From Bathynomus jamesi (lineage: Eukaryota > Arthropoda > Malacostraca > Isopoda > Cirolanidae): a stretch of DNA of 64,000 nt. A model generated the notes under the pieces. It made no database searches and was not told the origin of the DNA. It saw only the letters and a list, made by a program, of their open reading frames with translations. Where the stretch lies: the NCBI GenBank assembly GCA_023014485.1, contig JAJOZX010001726.1, positions 186,001 through 250,000 on the forward strand. The letters are read 5' to 3'. Below, piece by piece: positions 12,162 through 22,296 of the stretch. Within the stretch, counting starts at the first letter, position 1. Each line of letters starts with the position of its first letter. The position numbers were made by a program, and so were the translations under genes.

Positions 12162-12559
12162 GTGTGGAGGTTACACCCTTGGGTAATTTGAGATATACAA
12201 GATGGCCACCAAGAATACGAAAATATACCCGAAAATCAGTTTTCGGCATTTCTTCACAACCACTCATCATGCAAATACAAATAATACATACTTTTCTATG
12301 TTTTGGGCCATGGCAAATCTAATTTCATTCCCGTTGATTGCCGTTTAATACAGAAACATTGATATTGCAAAAATTCTATCAATTATTAATTAACAATACA
12401 AAGGTACACAAATGCAGATTGCAACAGTAGCATCTCAAGAAACCCCTATATATCATGAAAATAAAAATTACAATGTTTATTATCCATTAGTCACTGTTAG
12501 CAAGGTCATCATTCTTAATTTGTTGTACCTGTATAGTGTACTCGTTGTAACACGCATTG

Positions 12560-14727
12560 CCTCCTTGGCAATCACAGAATATTGTACACACTAAGCTATT
12601 GTTCTTTCAGCCAAATCGCTGACTGCTGCAGGCCCGCTCACTGCTACACGAACACTTGAGGAGTTTCAGTAACTCTGCTGGGGCCAGAGGTGTCTCATTG
12701 GGCACTGTTGTTGGGGTCAGACAGTTAGAGCCGTCTTCCTTTGACCAACCGAGTGTAGTTGGGTCGAGAACGGGTGGGTCCAACTCAAGTGCGTTGCGCC
12801 ATATAGCAACCTGGAGGTGCGCTCATGCCACATTCTCCCGAAATGCCTCATTGGTGGGAGGCAGAGTCTGTGCTTTTGGAGCACCAGCAGCCATACTCTT
12901 GCCCACCTTGGCGGACCATACCTTTAGACGTGCTTCTGTCATCGACTGACATCGCGACTGCCCATAGCAAGCCAAAATGAACTGCTCAACCTGGTCTACA
13001 ACATTGGGCATGGTCTTGGTTGTGTCCCCTAAGTAGTTGAGGCGATTCGATGAGCACCAGAACGCAGAACCTTCAAGGCTACGCCCTTACCTATTCCGAA
13101 GAAAGTTGCAACGGTATCACAACCGGTTGCTCCATGAGCAGCCAGCAAGTCAGGAATAATGGCATGGTGCTTGAGTGCTGTGGCGTTGATGTCAATCACA
13201 GCCCGGCTTTGTATGGGAGACATCATCATGACAGGCCAAGTAATATCCCCACTACACACAAAGTGTAATAAGAGAACGAAGATGTATGTATCATCTGCCA
13301 CCACAAGAGTTGCCTGACTACTTGCTTTAACCAGTTGTTGCACGATTATAGTGTCAGCTTCCTCTTGGGTTGTAGCCATGTCATGTCGTCTTATCACTAT
13401 TCCATTGACGAGTTCTACAGGCACAGGGTCACTTCCTGTTATGACAAGCTTGTTGGGTGCGATGTCATCTGTGTGCGAAATGAGGTCTGTACAGATGAGA
13501 TTAATGAGGTGGGACTTGTTTGTGGAAACAGTCAGGATGACCTTTTGTGGTGGCAGACGAGTAGATTCACGTAATGAGTACACTCTACTGGCTCCCTGAT
13601 CTCTACCCTGACGCGTGGACTCTTTGATGCTTCCTTCTTTGTACCTATCAAACACAAGGTAGACATTACTCTTCCTCAGCTGATTGGCGATGTAGCTTCG
13701 GAACAGATCCAAATAGTCCTGCACTGTACCACTAGCAGGCCATGGCATCACCCAAAGAACAGCGCAACCATCAAGAAAAGCGACTTTAATGTTGTTCAGT
13801 GCAAGCCTTCCTGATACATGCACCTTTAGTGCTTTCTTCAGATTTGATTTAGTCTTTGCCTCACGCATGTGTCCAGCCTCATCAAACATTGAGGTTGGAT
13901 GAGGGGCTAGCTCATGAGAGAGCAAATGATTTATGTCTAGATTACGGGCACTGCGTTGCAAACCCATGGCTCTGGCATAAATGGTTTTAGTGTCAAAGAC
14001 TTTATTGTCATCCAGCTTGATATGCTTGCGTGTTAATGACATTGTGTTGACAACTTCAGGAATAGGTTCATGAAATCCATTTGGCCAGCTCTGCTCAAAG
14101 GATTCCATCTGTGCTTTCCCCAGCTCTACTGCCCTGAACACATTCACCGAGGGATGTGTGACAACTTTACCCGTGACTACGTTCACCAGTGCATCAGGGT
14201 GTTTTTCTGGATCCAAAGGGTCAATGCTCAGTTCCAACTTAACCCTAATACTGTGGCGATCCTTGTCATCAGCGAGGATTCTAGATAACATTTCCTCCTT
14301 GTGCTCTACCTGCTCTTTCTGACAATCAGTATCTCGCATTGCATGAAGATCATTTGTCAACGAGTTACACAGGTGTAAGTTGTATGCCCACGTCTTCACA
14401 GATTTTGGCTCGAGAGTGATACCTATGATCCCACCTTCGAGACCGACGAAGTTTCTTCATTGTTTGGGGTTCATCAACATCTAACTTGTGCTTCGCAAAA
14501 TTAGTTACGGATGCATATCTAGACACACAGTTTTTATGGAAATGTATCTTTAGCGCCTCATTGTCTGCTAATTGCTGTTCAAGTTGTGTACATAGTCCAT
14601 CCCCATAGGTCCTGCTGGCCTTGATTATAGAGTGAATACGTGAATTCCCATGGTTACAGGAAGTTTTTATACCGTCATCGCACTCCTCCCCATACCGAAA
14701 TTTGAATATGCACGCCTCGTCCATCAT
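12560..14727 (-). pseudogene. FEN/XPG-like nuclease protein of mobile element, copy 2
   Basis: Pieces run from 14727 (a Cys/His segment with FHKNCVSRY) through 14399-13029 (456 codons) to 13011-12823 and a cysteine-rich tail near 12650-12560 (KCSCSSERACSS, then FCDCQGGNACYN). Motifs in order are AFLDG (first acidic site), LVFDRY-x3-SIKESTR, QEEADTIIVQQ, ADDTYIFVLLLHF and TGCDTVATFFGIGKG. These line up with the metal-binding array of FEN1/XPG nucleases (VFDG, EAEA, EDxD, GCD followed by G-x-G). Here the second Asp of the DTD pair is Tyr (DDTY), which would weaken catalysis. There are frameshifts near 14390 and 13025. Function in the element is unknown; a nuclease role is inferred from motifs only. 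Confidence 0.65.
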
Positions 14728-15770
14728 TCACCTGGAAAAGAATAAAAACATTAGTCTTCTCTCCTTCATATAATTGGTAATGTGCATATATTTGGCAGAT
14801 ATCAGGGCATTGATTGGCCTCTATGGTTTTTTAAACATTGATATGTATAATACTTGGCCCTATTGAGCCCTGTAAAATACATTTTTAATGACAATATGGC
14901 CGCCATATTGATTTTAATCAATCCTAGAGTTAAAATGATCATGAAATTAGATTTGCCATGGCCCAAAACATAGAAAAGCATGTATTATTTGTATTTGCAT
15001 GATGTGTGATTGTGAAGAAATGCCGAAAACTGATTTTCGGGTATATTTTCGTATTCTTGGTGGCCATCTTGTATATCTCAAATTGCCCAAGGGTGTAACC
15101 TCCACACACCCCTGGATCTCATTATATACACCCGAATGATGAACAATCAGCAGAGAAAAAAAATTTAACCGAGAATTTTGGGTCATGAGGTCCGGCTTCC
15201 AGACTACTTTTAAATCCTTCATATCCCGGCAAATACGGTACATAAAACCATGAAATTTTAGTATGTTAGTATTAGGTAATTTTATGGATTGGATGCCTTC
15301 TTTTAGCATCTCCTGTTTTATCGATTTTCTTGAGAAGCTTGTCCAAACCTCCTGCAGTTGGCTTACGTTAATTAAAATCGCTTTAATTATCGCAAAATTT
15401 GTCTGGAATATTCGCCATAAATTCAATTTCTCAGCTAAAATGCTAAAAGATGACACACACACCATAAAATTATCTAATAATAACACTAAAATTTCATGGT
15501 TCTATGTACCGTATTTGCCGAGATATGAAGGATTTAAAAGGTCTTTTTATTTTGCCGACCAGACAATGCAGTAGTAGTGTAAATGGAGAATTTCCAGTGG
15601 CATAAAGAAATGTTCAATAAATTTGTAATTTTCATTAGTTTTCTTTGAAATCCGCTCACTGTATAGGAAATTTACTTAGTTGTGGGGTGTGAAAAAAAAT
15701 ATTGAAATCTGACCATAACTTTGGATTTTACATCCAAAGTTCGAGGTCTCCCTTTTTATTTGCCCACCCG

Positions 15771-16100
15771 ATATATGATTGTTTACATTTCCAAACTGTA
15801 ATTGAAATTGAATACCCTTTATTAATAATAAAATAAATAAATACAATCGTTTCAATTTACAGTGACATGAATAATTTTGAAGTTCGACTATTTATTTTAA
15901 TTATTTTGGCCCTAAAGCTTTAGGCTTTACTGGGCTCTTATTAAAAATAAACAGCTAGTTGTTATTAATTAATAATAAATAAGTAAATAGGTATTATTAA
16001 TAGTTAAAACGTGTATTAATCTTAAATTATCACTACTGACATGACAAATACAAGGTCACCATTGAAGGCACTGTCCAAGCTTAGAACACATCCACTTAAC
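15771..16100. other. Spacer between the FEN-like element and the palindromic PolB element
   Basis: AT-rich sequence without open frames or recognisable repeats; it ends with the left target duplication of the palindromic element. Confidence 0.5.
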
Positions 16101-16106
16101 GACATT
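16101..16106 (+). repeat. Left 6-bp target-site duplication (GACATT) of the PolB element
   Basis: GACATT directly precedes AGTAGTATAGCCGC. The identical hexamer at 31505-31510 directly follows the inverted terminus. A 6-bp duplication is the hallmark length for Polinton/Maverick integration. Confidence 0.85.
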
Positions 16107-16340
16107 AGTAGTATAGCCGCAAAAGGGTAGAGTGCAGGAATGCTGCAATTTATTACGTAATGTTGCAAAGGGGATTGGGTTGTTGCAAAGAGGATTGGGG
16201 TGTTGCAAAGGGGTTGGGGTGTTGCAAAAAAATCCCTGCAAAGGGGGGTGGGGGATGCGGCAGGTGCAACAAGGGGTCATGAAACTTGGAGGCGGCGTTA
16301 TCCCCCAAGAGAAAGGAGGAGAGGTGTTCACCTGGCCGGA
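16107..16340. repeat. Left terminal G-rich region of the PolB element
   Basis: Contains tandem ~20-bp units of the form GTTGCAAAGGGGATTGGG at 16160-16260, ending in GCAAAGGGGGGTGGGGG. The repeated G-runs of three to six could form G-quadruplexes. The mirror copy is at 31260-31504. No coding function. Confidence 0.8.
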
Positions 16341-16384
16341 GCCAACTGCATATTAAGACTTCAGCCGAGTAGGCGTTGTCTTAT

Positions 16385-16935
16385 AGACTCCTAATCAGCC
16401 AGTTGGCTTAGAAGGCGTAAATGGCTTGAGTTGCCAGATAGCGCCATGTATTCAATAGAAGGCTGAGTTGCCAGTTTGTGCTATATACTTAATTAATTAA
16501 TTCTAATCGAAGACTGAGTTGCCAGATACCACTTTTTAGCATTATTATGGAGAGCTGCCAGATACCATTGTATACATTATTATAGACTCCTAATCAGCCA
16601 GTTGGCTTAGGAGGCGTAAATGGCTTGAGTTGCCAGATACCACTTTTTAGCATTATTATGGAGAGTTGCCAGATACCATTGTATACATTATTATAGACTC
16701 CTAATCAGCCAGTTGGCTTAGAAGGCGTAAATGGGTTGAGTTGCCAGATACCACTTTTTAGCATTATTATGGAGAGCTGCCAGATACCATTGTATACATT
16801 ATTATAGACTCCTAACCAGCCAGTTGGCTTAGAAGGCGTAAATGGCTTGAGTTGCCAGATACCACTTTTTAACATTATTATGGAGAGTTGCCAGATTGTA
16901 CCATTTATTTTCTTAAAAGTTGGTTTAGAATTCCG
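16385..16935. repeat. Left subterminal tandem repeat, ~111-bp unit, about four copies
   Basis: The unit begins GACTCCTAATCAGCCAGTTG, runs through GGCTTAGAAGGCGTAAATGG and TTGAGTTGCCAGATACCACT to GTATACATTATTATA. Starts at about 16386, 16585, 16697 and 16808 give a 111-112 bp period, with a degenerate first copy. The mirror array at 30310-31205 has more copies. Confidence 0.85.
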
Positions 16936-16986
16936 CTAGTAGGTTTAGAAGGCGTAACATGATATAATTAACCAAAAGAATTAAGT

Positions 16987-19900
16987 TGTTGTTGTTGTTG
17001 TTTAGCCGATCAGCCCACCCTGATCGAGCAAGCCGGCGGCACGCAGGTAACCGATCGCCCTCTCCGGAGTGGACCAGAGGTTCAGCGCACAGTGATGTTG
17101 TGTTCGTTGTTGTGCTAGAGCGGTACAGTCCATCATAATGTGTTCAATTGTTTGTGGTGTGTCTTGGCACAGGTGGCAGGTGTCGTCTATGGAGTTGTCT
17201 AGTCTGTGTTTATATGTCCGTAAGTTTGGGTGATGTCCACATCGGAATCGTGCTAAGTTAACTCGATCCGATCTGCTCAGGCTGATCTCTGACCTGTTAA
17301 TGGGTGGCGGCTTCGCACCTAGGACCGCATTCGGACCGAGTCGTGTCAGTGCTTTGTGGGTTAGGTGTGTGTGTATGTGTTTTCTGTACTGTGTGATGTC
17401 TGTGGGGCGTGGTATGGAATGGAGTATTTCGTTATAATATATCTCTGGTGTTACCTTAATGGTGCGAGGTGTTGGTGCATGATTGTACATGTAGTGGCAA
17501 GGGTGTTGTGGGTTAGTTGTCGCTGCTGCCATGAATTGTGTTCCCCTCATGTCTAAATGTTCCCTAACTTTTAGTATTTTTTTTCTGTGTGCAGGTGTTC
17601 TATTGGTGTTGTTTGAGTGCATCCTGTAATGATACGAAGTGCGTTGTTTTGTATTGTTTGTAAGGTGTTTATGTGTGTGTTTGAGAAAATGGGTGCCCAG
17701 CATGGGCTAGCATAGTCCATAACTGAACGAATATATTGTTTGTATATGAGTGATGTTGTTTCCTGCTGGTGTCCAAAGTTTGTGCCTGTTAGTACCCTAA
17801 GCGTGTTAAGTCTTGACGTACATTTGGTTTTAATGTCCTGAATGTGGTTTGCAAAAGATAATGATGTGTTGTATGTGACACCAAGTATTTTGGTTCTGTG
17901 AGTGTGTGGAATGTTGATGTTGTTTAGTGTAAGCTGTGGAATTACCTGGTGTTCTTTTGTGTTGCTTGTAAGCAAGGTGATGGTTGATTTGTGGGCGCTA
18001 CTTTGAGTCTATTGTGTGTGAGCCAGTCTTGTATACTGTTTATGTATGTTTGTAGGTTATTTGTAGCGGTGTCGATGTTGTTGTGGGTGGATGTTAGAGT
18101 GATATCATCTGCATATGATGATAAGGTAAGCTTGTTATCTATGGGTGTTGGAATGTCATGCATGTATAAGTTGAAGAGTGTTGGTGAGAGAACAGAGCCT
18201 TGAGGGACCCCGTTCGGAAAAAGCTTGTTTTTGGATGACTTGCCATTAAATGTGACATGTGAGTATCTTCCTGAGAGATAGTTGCTCAGCCACCTTTTGG
18301 TGTTATTGTGCATGTTTGTGTTGAGTATTTTGTTTATGAGAGGAAGCGTGGGATAGCATCAAATGCTTTACTAATGTCTATTGTTGCTAATAGTGTACGT
18401 TGAGCTGGTCTTCTGGAGTTGATGCCATCCATGATGTGCTGCGTGAGGTTAGTGAGTAATGTCGTGGTTGAGTGGTGAGGTCTGAATCCATGTTGAGTAG
18501 GCGATAGTGGTATGTGTGGGTTGGTGATTTGTAAGATTAGTCTTTCTGTTACTTTGGAAGGTGTGCATAGTAAAGTAATGGGTCTATAGGAAGCTGGTTC
18601 TGTTGGATTTTTGTTTGGTTTGAGTAGTGTAATAATTTTACCTTGTTTCCATATGTCAGGAATAATACAGTGTTGGTATGAATATGTGCTGATATTTGTG
18701 AGAGCTAATATTCCTTGTGGGCCCAAGTGTTTAAGGTGTATGTTAGATATGTTGTCTGGTCCAGTAGCCTTCGAATTCTTAAAGTTTTTGATGATCTTGG
18801 TGGTCTGGTCTGTATTGAAGGGTGTAATGGTCATGTCGAGTCTGTAGGTTTTCTTGTGTCTGGCTGTTTGTCTGTCTACATGTTTCTGGTTGTTGTCTCT
18901 GTTTAAGTGACTTCTCTTTGCGTAGTGATTAACTAGAATGTTAGCTTGTTGTGTGTATGTTGGGATATTATTTTGGCTGCGACAGATAGCCGCGTGTGAG
19001 GTGTGAATGCCGCTGTTAGAGTGGGTAATGCTGTTTATAGTCTTGTATAGCCTGTATGTATCTGTGGAGTGGTTTAGTGTTGTTATGAATTCCCTGAATG
19101 TTTCTGTTTGTTTTTCTTTGAGTTTGTTGTTTATTTCTGTGTTGAGCTGTTGTATCTGCTGTTTTATGGCTTCTGTGTGTGGTGTTTGTGTGTTATATTT
19201 GAGGTTGTTACGTTGCCTTATGAGGTGGGCTATTTCTCTAGTGTAATTTGGGTTGTATTTCCTAATGTTGCCTTGGGTATGTATTTGTTTGCATTATTGA
19301 TAATCTGATTAAATGTCTTGAGTGTTGTATCGATGTTTATGATGAGTGTGCTGTTTAATGTGGTGAATTGTTCCTCAGTCTGTATTTTGAACTGTTCCCA
19401 ATCAGCTTTCTTGTAATTTCTGTAAGTGTGCCTAAGGCTGTTGGGGCAGAGTGTAGAATGTTGTAATGATGATGGGCAGGTGGTCTGATGACAGTTGTTT
19501 TTCTGTTCTCCATTGTGTATGTGTTGCTAGTGAGGGGGAACAGAACGTTATGTCTGGGGAGGAGTTTGAGTATCCTGCTTGATGTGGTGTGTGTGTATGT
19601 TCTTCTGTATTGTTAAGAATGAAGAGGCTGTTTAGTTGTGTGGCTATGTTGGCGCCTCTGGTTGTTTTGGTTGTGCAGGTACCAACTAGTGTCTTGGCGT
19701 TGAAGTCTCCTCCTAAGATGACATTAGTGAGAGAGGCAAGATTGTGTAACTGTGGATTGTAATTGGCTGGCACATGAGGTGAACTATCTGGTGGGATGTA
19801 AATGTTGATTAGTGTGGTGTTGTGTTTTGCGCGTGTTTTAATGTTAACTGCCTGTATTTCTATCGTGTTATCTGCTTGGATTGTGTTTGTAATGTTTTGG

Positions 19901-20083
19901 GTAGCATCAGTGTAGCTAATGCTTTTACGTATGTAAGTGATGAGTCCACCCCCGTTACCCCCAGTACGATCTTGACGGATCGCCGTGAAGTCGGGGATGG
20001 TGGGTGTTTTGTGTGTGCGTTTTAGTTTTGTTTCTTGTATAAGTGCTATGTGAATGTTTTGTTTGTGTACGAATTCCCTAAGC
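16987..20083 (-). mobile_element. Non-LTR retrotransposon (Jockey-superfamily type), 5'-truncated, inserted in the left arm
   Basis: The right arm keeps the uninterrupted target (GAGAATGATGCAATGTTG to TTACTTAATTC, about 30270-30305), so this arm shows an insertion between TGCATCATTCTC (20084) and AATTAAGT (16986). The element reads on the minus strand and ends with a (CAA)n tail after GGGCTGATCGGC. The same 3' end occurs in the copy at 47325-48955. Confidence 0.85.
17002..18834 (-). pseudogene. Reverse transcriptase of the non-LTR retrotransposon, frame-broken
   Basis: Three overlapping minus-strand pieces (18834-18334, 18313-17942, 17975-17571) plus 17703-17002 cover the RT and C-terminus. 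Visible are SKATGPDNISN, SYRPITLLC, QHGFRPHHST, ATIDISKAFDA (block A Asp), GVPQGSVLSP (block B), YADDITL (catalytic YADD) and a C-terminal CHLCQ-x6-EHIMMDC Cys/His motif before LLDQGGLIG. Three frameshifts separate the pieces. The catalytic residues are intact but no continuous product is possible. Confidence 0.85.
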
Positions 20084-20085
20084 TG
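19432..20085 (-). pseudogene. APE-type endonuclease domain of the non-LTR retrotransposon
   Basis: Read on the minus strand, the frame holds ALIQETKLKR (the QET motif), RTGGNGGGL, NIYIPPDSSP, GGDFNAK, SPDITF and SSDHLPI, the ordered motifs of apurinic-like endonucleases that nick the target for target-primed reverse transcription. The first strand of the domain (the usual N-terminal Asn motif) is missing, so the copy is truncated just inside the nuclease. The linker to the RT (18840-19430) has no intact frame. Confidence 0.8.
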
Positions 20086-20099
20086 CATCATTCTCTTTT

Positions 20100-20283
20100 A
20101 TAAATATATAGAAAATAAATATACATTTCAATAATAATAGAAATGAGGAATATGCATATAATCCGTCAATATAACAGTACAGGAGAAATATATACATACA
20201 CAATTATGGAGATATATAGAAAATAAATATACATTTGAATGATCAATAATAATAGAAATGAGGAATATGCATATAATCAAAAA

Positions 20284-20330
<47 letters not shown>

Positions 20331-20425
20331 TATGGAGATATATAGAAATAAATATACATTTGAATGGTCAATAATAATAGAAATGAGGAATATGCATATA
20401 ATCCTTCAATATAACAGTACAGGAG
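20100..20425. repeat. Left-arm ~105-bp repeat and (CA)n tract
   Basis: Units containing ATAGAAATGAGGAATATGCA recur about three times, with (CA)n at 20290-20329. The mirror array lies at 29985-30250. It sits just 3' of the X4 gene in both arms. Confidence 0.8.
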
Positions 20426-20429
20426 AATA

Positions 20430-20813
20430 TCACACAAATATGTTAAATATATAAATACATTTCACTTTTTTTTTCAAAATATTAAACTTGCACTTAATCA
20501 AGTTTACAATTACATCATTATTGCTCTGCATTACGCAGTATATGCGGTTTAATAATATTTCACCGCTTAAAGCATAGGGAAACCTGTATTCGATATGAAG
20601 GGCTTTCATATCGTTCAGTACTATTTTTGTTCCCACTTTACAACCGGTTGGTAAGTCACCTTTAAATACGTCTAGAATACAATCAAAAGCACGCACAAAG
20701 AGTTCATCGTTAGCTACATTATTAAACACAAGTTTATAAACACGCTTTTCCAATCGAGGGTTTATTTCTACCGACCCGATCTTTTCAATCGTGAACTCGT
20801 CTTCACTCAACAT
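20430..20813 (-). CDS. ORF X4, left arm: unrecognised 127-aa protein
   Basis: An ATG at 20813 opens a 127-codon frame beginning MLSEDEFTIEK. I do not recognise the family. It is rich in charged and hydrophobic residues, with no signal peptide, membrane segment or cysteine motif, and ends in a lysine-rich stretch (NILKKKVKCIYIF). Its start overlaps the X3 stop by 11 nt (ATGTTGAGTGA), a compact arrangement typical of viruses and Polinton-like elements. The right-arm copy has lost one base near 29608-29612 and is frameshifted, so this arm keeps the better version. Confidence 0.55.
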   Translation of the reverse strand: MLSEDEFTIEKIGSVEINPRLEKRVYKLVFNNVANDELFVRAFDCILDVFKGDLPTGCKVGTKIVLNDMKALHIEYRFPYALSGEILLNRIYCVMQSNNDVIVNLIKCKFNILKKKVKCIYIFNIFV

Positions 20814-21520
20814 AGCGGCAATTGAAATAATCTTCTAAATCGTTACGAGAACTGCGCGTTATATAAAGAAATAGTTCTTCAGGGTGAACGGTGTAGGTGA
20901 GCTCAGCCTTGTACCAGTCAGTTGCTTTGTACCAAAGTTCATGGTATTTCAAAGAGTCTAAACTTTTTAAATAAACGTCCAGCTCTGGACCATTCTCACC
21001 TTGTTCAGCCCTACACTCGGTAAACCCATCGAGCAAAGCGGTGTATGCGTATTCAAGTACTGTATCAAAATAAAGCATATCCGTAACACGCGCGTCTAAT
21101 ATAGGTTTCAGCTTGCGGAATCCGACGATTTCAAACATTCTGTCGAGGATGAAACGGTTTCGCGTAGGAACAAGAGCGTTATTATCAGAAGCATTCTTCC
21201 ACATCAGCCGTATATCAATGCACGGCCGATCGTTATTTATACACAACGTACATACAACGGCGTATGAGGGTGCGTCACTAATCTGCTCTCTTCTTGTACC
21301 TACGTTAGCAGGTATTTTATAACGATCTTCACTCCACTTCTCAACTATCACGAAGATTCTATTCATCTCCTCGACACTTAAATAAAACCGTTTTTGTTTG
21401 TCTACATTCCGTTTCCAGTACATAGCTAACGGTACCGGATTTACGCCTGAACACGCGCAACGATTTCGTCATGGACACATCGTACGAGGCGTTGAGAATG
21501 CTGCTCAAAGGAAGTTCCAT
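20803..21520 (-). pseudogene. ORF X3, left arm: unrecognised protein, frameshifted near its N-terminus
   Basis: Two pieces: 21520-21359 (from MELPLSSILNASYD) and 21423-20803 (206 codons ending FNCRYVE). The break lies near 21385-21395, where the right arm has an extra ACAAAC-type segment and stays open. The sequence includes VEEMNRIFVIVEKWSEDRY and HPEELFLYITRS. No known domain is recognised. The product is predicted soluble. See the intact right-arm copy at 28864-29583. Confidence 0.6.
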
Positions 21521-21549
21521 CGTATTCGAGGAGCGCACGTCCACTCGGT

Positions 21550-21828
21550 TCAAGCTCTGAGATAACTATGAGCCGTGTGAGGCACGCAGGTAGGCAGGAA
21601 CGGTTCGATGGGCGGCTGACTCGATGATACGTGAATGGGGTTGTTCGAACTCGTATGAGCCGCGAGTCGCACCATAATCGAATTGTTGTACATATTGGGT
21701 AGGTGTTTTTCCGCTACAAGAATTAATTTCGGTTTTATCACTACCAGACTACGCACCAGACAGTTTCCCTCAGGATAATTTTTACGAACTAGGCACATTT
21801 TATAATGTTTTACTAAACATCTTAACAC
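21550..21828 (-). CDS. ORF X2, left arm: short unrecognised ORF
   Basis: The 92-codon frame contains MCLVRKNYPEGNCLVRSL and ends in a proline-rich tail (SSQPPIEPFLPTCVPHTAHS). The right-arm version diverges after HTSSNNP because of a one-base difference (CCCC against CCC at about 28745), so the true C-terminus is uncertain. It lies between X1 and X3. The listed start uses a non-ATG codon; the internal ATG before CLVRK fits better. Confidence 0.35.
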   Translation of the reverse strand: MLRCLVKHYKMCLVRKNYPEGNCLVRSLVVIKPKLILVAEKHLPNMYNNSIMVRLAAHTSSNNPIHVSSSQPPIEPFLPTCVPHTAHSYLRA

Positions 21829-22100
21829 TCCGGCGCACTATTTGAGAGGAACATATGCTCATATTTTTCCTTTCTGCCCATCAAACGATACTCGTCTCTA
21901 AAGTCTGTTAAAAACTCACGCAGGGCACTAGCCACAACCTCACTACAAACCTCATCATGATATACATTAATATAGTAATAAAAATACTTAAGATTGTCCA
22001 TGATCACGAGATTCACATTTTCAGTCGTAGGGTATGAGTAATCGACATGGTGTAACATGACGTAATACCGCTTGTCACACCACCCATCCACAAGACTCAT
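21822..22100 (-). pseudogene. ORF X1, left arm: N-terminally deleted
   Basis: From ATG at 22100 the frame encodes MSLVDGWCDKRYYVMLHHVD onward, corresponding to the last half of the 196-aa right-arm protein. The first ~95 codons are missing because about 300 bp present in the right arm (27963-28265) are absent here; the deletion joins the purine-rich GGAGA tract near 22128 to GCAGTATGGATA near 22112. It cannot make the full protein. Confidence 0.7.
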
Positions 22101-22254
22101 TATCCATACTGCTACATCTCCTTTTTTTCTTCTACGCTGGCGAATACACGTCTGATCTCAAGGGCTTACTGCAGTCGACTGACCACGCAGGGAATCCCAG
22201 ATAGTAGCATGACTCACGTTGCTGATCTTACAGTGGGCGGAGCTTAGAACTTTC

Positions 22255-22257
22255 ACC

Positions 22258-22295
<38 letters not shown>

Positions 22296-22296
22296 G
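22255..22296. repeat. (CA)n microsatellite, mirrored as (GT)n in the right arm
   Basis: Lies between X1 and PolB in the left arm. The counterpart is (GT)n at 27794-27822. The shared position shows it was present before the arms were duplicated. Confidence 0.9.

Larger units (their letters stand above)
7883..15770 (-). mobile_element. FEN/XPG-nuclease element, family copy 2, with long inverted repeats (hAT-like element nested inside)
   Basis: The ends CGGACGGGCAAAAAAAAAGG (7883) and CTTTTTATTTGCCCACCCG (to 15770) are inverted. The repeat continues for hundreds of bases: 7883-8238 resumes after the nested insertion at 12162-12345 and pairs with 14940-15770. Within the right repeat an extra palindromic block (15208-15541) is absent from the left. 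ATATAT borders both ends, so the target duplication cannot be resolved. Without the nested element it is about 4 kb. Coding is on the minus strand at about 12560-14727. The superfamily is not assigned. Confidence 0.75.

Noticed and set aside
16132..16394. Gly-rich ORFs at the palindrome ends (also 31194-31561)
   Set aside because: Low-complexity translation of G-rich terminal repeats; not conserved as proteins between arms.
16385..16935. CRISPR array
   Set aside because: Units of ~111 bp repeat head-to-tail without variable spacers, in a eukaryotic context without cas genes.
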